Source: Acidimicrobiales bacterium (GTDB taxonomy: Bacteria > Actinomycetota > Acidimicrobiia > Acidimicrobiales > SZUA-35). From it: a stretch of DNA of 34,579 bases. Under the pieces are notes generated by a model. The model did not search any database. It had not been told where the DNA came from and worked only from the letters and a program-made list of their open reading frames with translations. The stretch covers positions 1 to 34,579 of the forward strand of contig JABDIY010000106.1 of NCBI GenBank assembly GCA_013003535.1, in the 5' to 3' direction. Positions 33,293 through 34,579 of the stretch are shown here, piece by piece (position 1 is the first letter of the stretch; each line of letters begins with the position of its first letter). The position numbers and the translations under genes were made by a program.

Positions 33293-34579
33293 CTAGATCT
33301 TCTCCAGCGGGGTCCAGGAAAGCAAAAGCTGCTTCTCGCCAAACCCGGGGAAACGGATGACGGCCTGAGCCTTCTCCCCCGCCCCGTTGATGTCCAGAAT
33401 CACGCCGTCGCCGAACTTGCCGTGGCGCACATCGTCACCCACCCGGAACTGCTGCTCGGTATCAGCCTCTGCGCCAGCCTTGAGGGCGGAGTTGACTTGG
33501 TACTCACGACTACTGAACATGCCCGGGCCGGTGCCGGCCACCGAATCGCTGAATTGGCGAGCGTCATCAGTGGAACCTATTCGTTTCCCGAAGCTGGTGG
33601 AGAGCTTGCGCTTCTTGCCCCTGCTGCCCTCAGCGGACTGAATGACAGATGCGGGAATCTCTTCGAGGAAGCGGCTGGGAGGGTTGTATTGAGAGGAACC
33701 AAAAAGCATTCGGTGCTGGGCGTTGCACAAGTACAGCCGTTCCTGGGCACGAGTAAGCGCAACGTAGCAAAGGCGACGTTCCTCTTCCATCTCCTTGGGT
33801 TCGGTGAGCGCACGAATATGGGGGAAAACACCGTCTTCTAGACCGATGACCGCAACCACAGGGAACTCGAGACCCTTGGCGGCGTGGACGGTCATGAGCA
33901 GAACGCCCGCATCATCTTCGATTCCGTCGGTGTCGGCCACCAGGGAGACCTGCTCGAGAAATTCGTCGACGGTGTCGAAATCACGGGCGACGCCGATGAG
34001 CTCTTGAAGGTTCTCGAGCCGACTCTCGGCCTCTACGGAACGCTCTTCTTCCAACTCCGCCACATAACCGCTGTCATTCAATACGCGCTCCAGCAGTTCC
34101 ACCGGCCCCTTTTCCGCTTCGAGCGTTGAAGAATGATGGAGCTGAAGGAAGCGGGCGATCCCTTTGATCGCTGATCCCGAAACGCCAGCTTCATCGGCCC
34201 GCTCCAGCGCATCGAAAAAGGTGAGGTTCCGCTGCTGGGCGAAGGCATCGATCTTGGCAACGCTCGTGTCACCGACGCCGCGCTTGGGTGTATTGAGGAT
34301 TCGTTTGACACTCACCTCGTCGGCCGGGTTGACCGCCGCCCGCATATAGGCCACGGCATCCTTGATCTCGCGCCGGTCATAGAAGCGAGTGCCGCCGATC
34401 ACCTTGTACGGGATCCCCACGCGCATCAGGTATTCCTCCATCACGCGGGACTGGGCGTTGGTGCGGTAGAAGATGGCCATCTCATCCCAGCGGTACTCGC
34501 CGTAGGATTGGAGTCGGCTGATCTCATTGGCAACGATTTGCGCCTGGTGCTCTTCGTCTTCAGCAACGATGTGTTGTAT
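33293..34579 (-). CDS. pcrA: PcrA/UvrD-type DNA helicase, C-terminal part (truncated by window)
   Basis: The last 428 residues of a superfamily 1A helicase; the frame remains open to the window edge at 34579, so the N-terminal motifs I-III lie outside. Visible motifs are IV (MAIFYRTNAQSR), V (LLMTVHAAKGLEFPVV) and VI (EEERRLCYVALTRAQERLYL). The C-terminus has a linker rich in Ser and Lys, then a small Tudor-like domain (VGDDVRHGKFGDGVILDINGAG, ending LLLSWTPLEKI) that in PcrA contacts RNA polymerase. It acts in repair and in clearing the replication path. In M. tuberculosis, as I recall, pcrA (uvrD1) sits close to sucCD, as here. Confidence 0.94.
   Translation of the reverse strand: MQHIVAEDEEHQAQIVANEISRLQSYGEYRWDEMAIFYRTNAQSRVMEEYLMRVGIPYKVIGGTRFYDRREIKDAVAYMRAAVNPADEVSVKRILNTPKRGVGDTSVAKIDAFAQQRNLTFFDALERADEAGVSGSAIKGIARFLQLHHSSTLEAEKGPVELLERVLNDSGYVAELEEERSVEAESRLENLQELIGVARDFDTVDEFLEQVSLVADTDGIEDDAGVLLMTVHAAKGLEFPVVAVIGLEDGVFPHIRALTEPKEMEEERRLCYVALTRAQERLYLCNAQHRMLFGSSQYNPPSRFLEEIPASVIQSAEGSRGKKRKLSTSFGKRIGSTDDARQFSDSVAGTGPGMFSSREYQVNSALKAGAEADTEQQFRVGDDVRHGKFGDGVILDINGAGEKAQAVIRFPGFGEKQLLLSWTPLEKI

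Overview
The window looks like a chromosomal segment of a high-GC actinobacterium, most likely of the Acidimicrobiia type. This is inferred from gene content and order, not from a marker gene. The succinate dehydrogenase is of the two-[Fe-S]-domain 'b558/TIGR01811' type. A paired dynamin-like/YfjP-like GTPase operon is present, and the order mdh ... purH ... sucD-sucC ... pcrA recalls the neighbourhood I remember from Streptomyces and Mycobacterium. No rRNA, tRNA, CRISPR array, complete insertion sequence or replication origin was seen. No gene-free stretch exceeds 300 bases; the longest are about 207 and 189 bases.

Layout. 1-2217 (+): the 3' part of sdhA and complete sdhB. 2304-3946 (+): a DUF368 (PopT-like) polyprenyl-phosphate translocase candidate, preceded by a 19-bp perfect palindrome, then an unrecognised soluble protein. 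3946-4050: a striking symmetrical array of four 21-nt units (two direct, two inverted). 4080-8760 (+): two membrane GTPases, an SCP2-like protein and an Fpg/Nei-type DNA glycosylase, tightly spaced. 8768-8934: three tandem 61-nt hairpin repeats between convergent genes. 8950-9939 (-): mdh. 10064-15867 (-): a complete peptide/nickel-type ABC importer, oppA-oppB-oppC-oppD-oppF in transcription order, whose binding protein appears circularly permuted. 16075-16767 (+): dienelactone hydrolase. 16805-20523 (-): two half-size ABC exporters forming an asymmetric heterodimer. 20651-22180 (+): purH. 22221-23222 (+): a lipoprotein N-acetylmuramoyl-L-alanine amidase. 23244-26446 (-): sucC-sucD followed by a stand-alone STAND/AAA-type ATPase. 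26547-31814 (+): a 1755-residue secreted mosaic protein with a purple-acid-phosphatase-like domain. 31828-32316 (-): a small membrane-anchored protein. 32396-33232 (+): a CpdA-like phosphodiesterase. 33293-34579 (-): the C-terminal part of the PcrA/UvrD helicase.

How it fits together. Succinyl-CoA synthetase, succinate dehydrogenase and malate dehydrogenase give three TCA-cycle steps (succinyl-CoA to succinate to fumarate, and malate to oxaloacetate), in separate transcription units within 26 kb. The Opp system imports peptides or similar solutes, the exporter pair sends out an unknown substrate, and the DUF368 protein and amidase act on the cell envelope. The most interesting items are the circularly permuted OppA-type lipoprotein, the nested 21-nt inverted array next to the GTPase operon, the 61-nt tandem hairpins and the giant secreted protein, which sits in what is otherwise a housekeeping neighbourhood.
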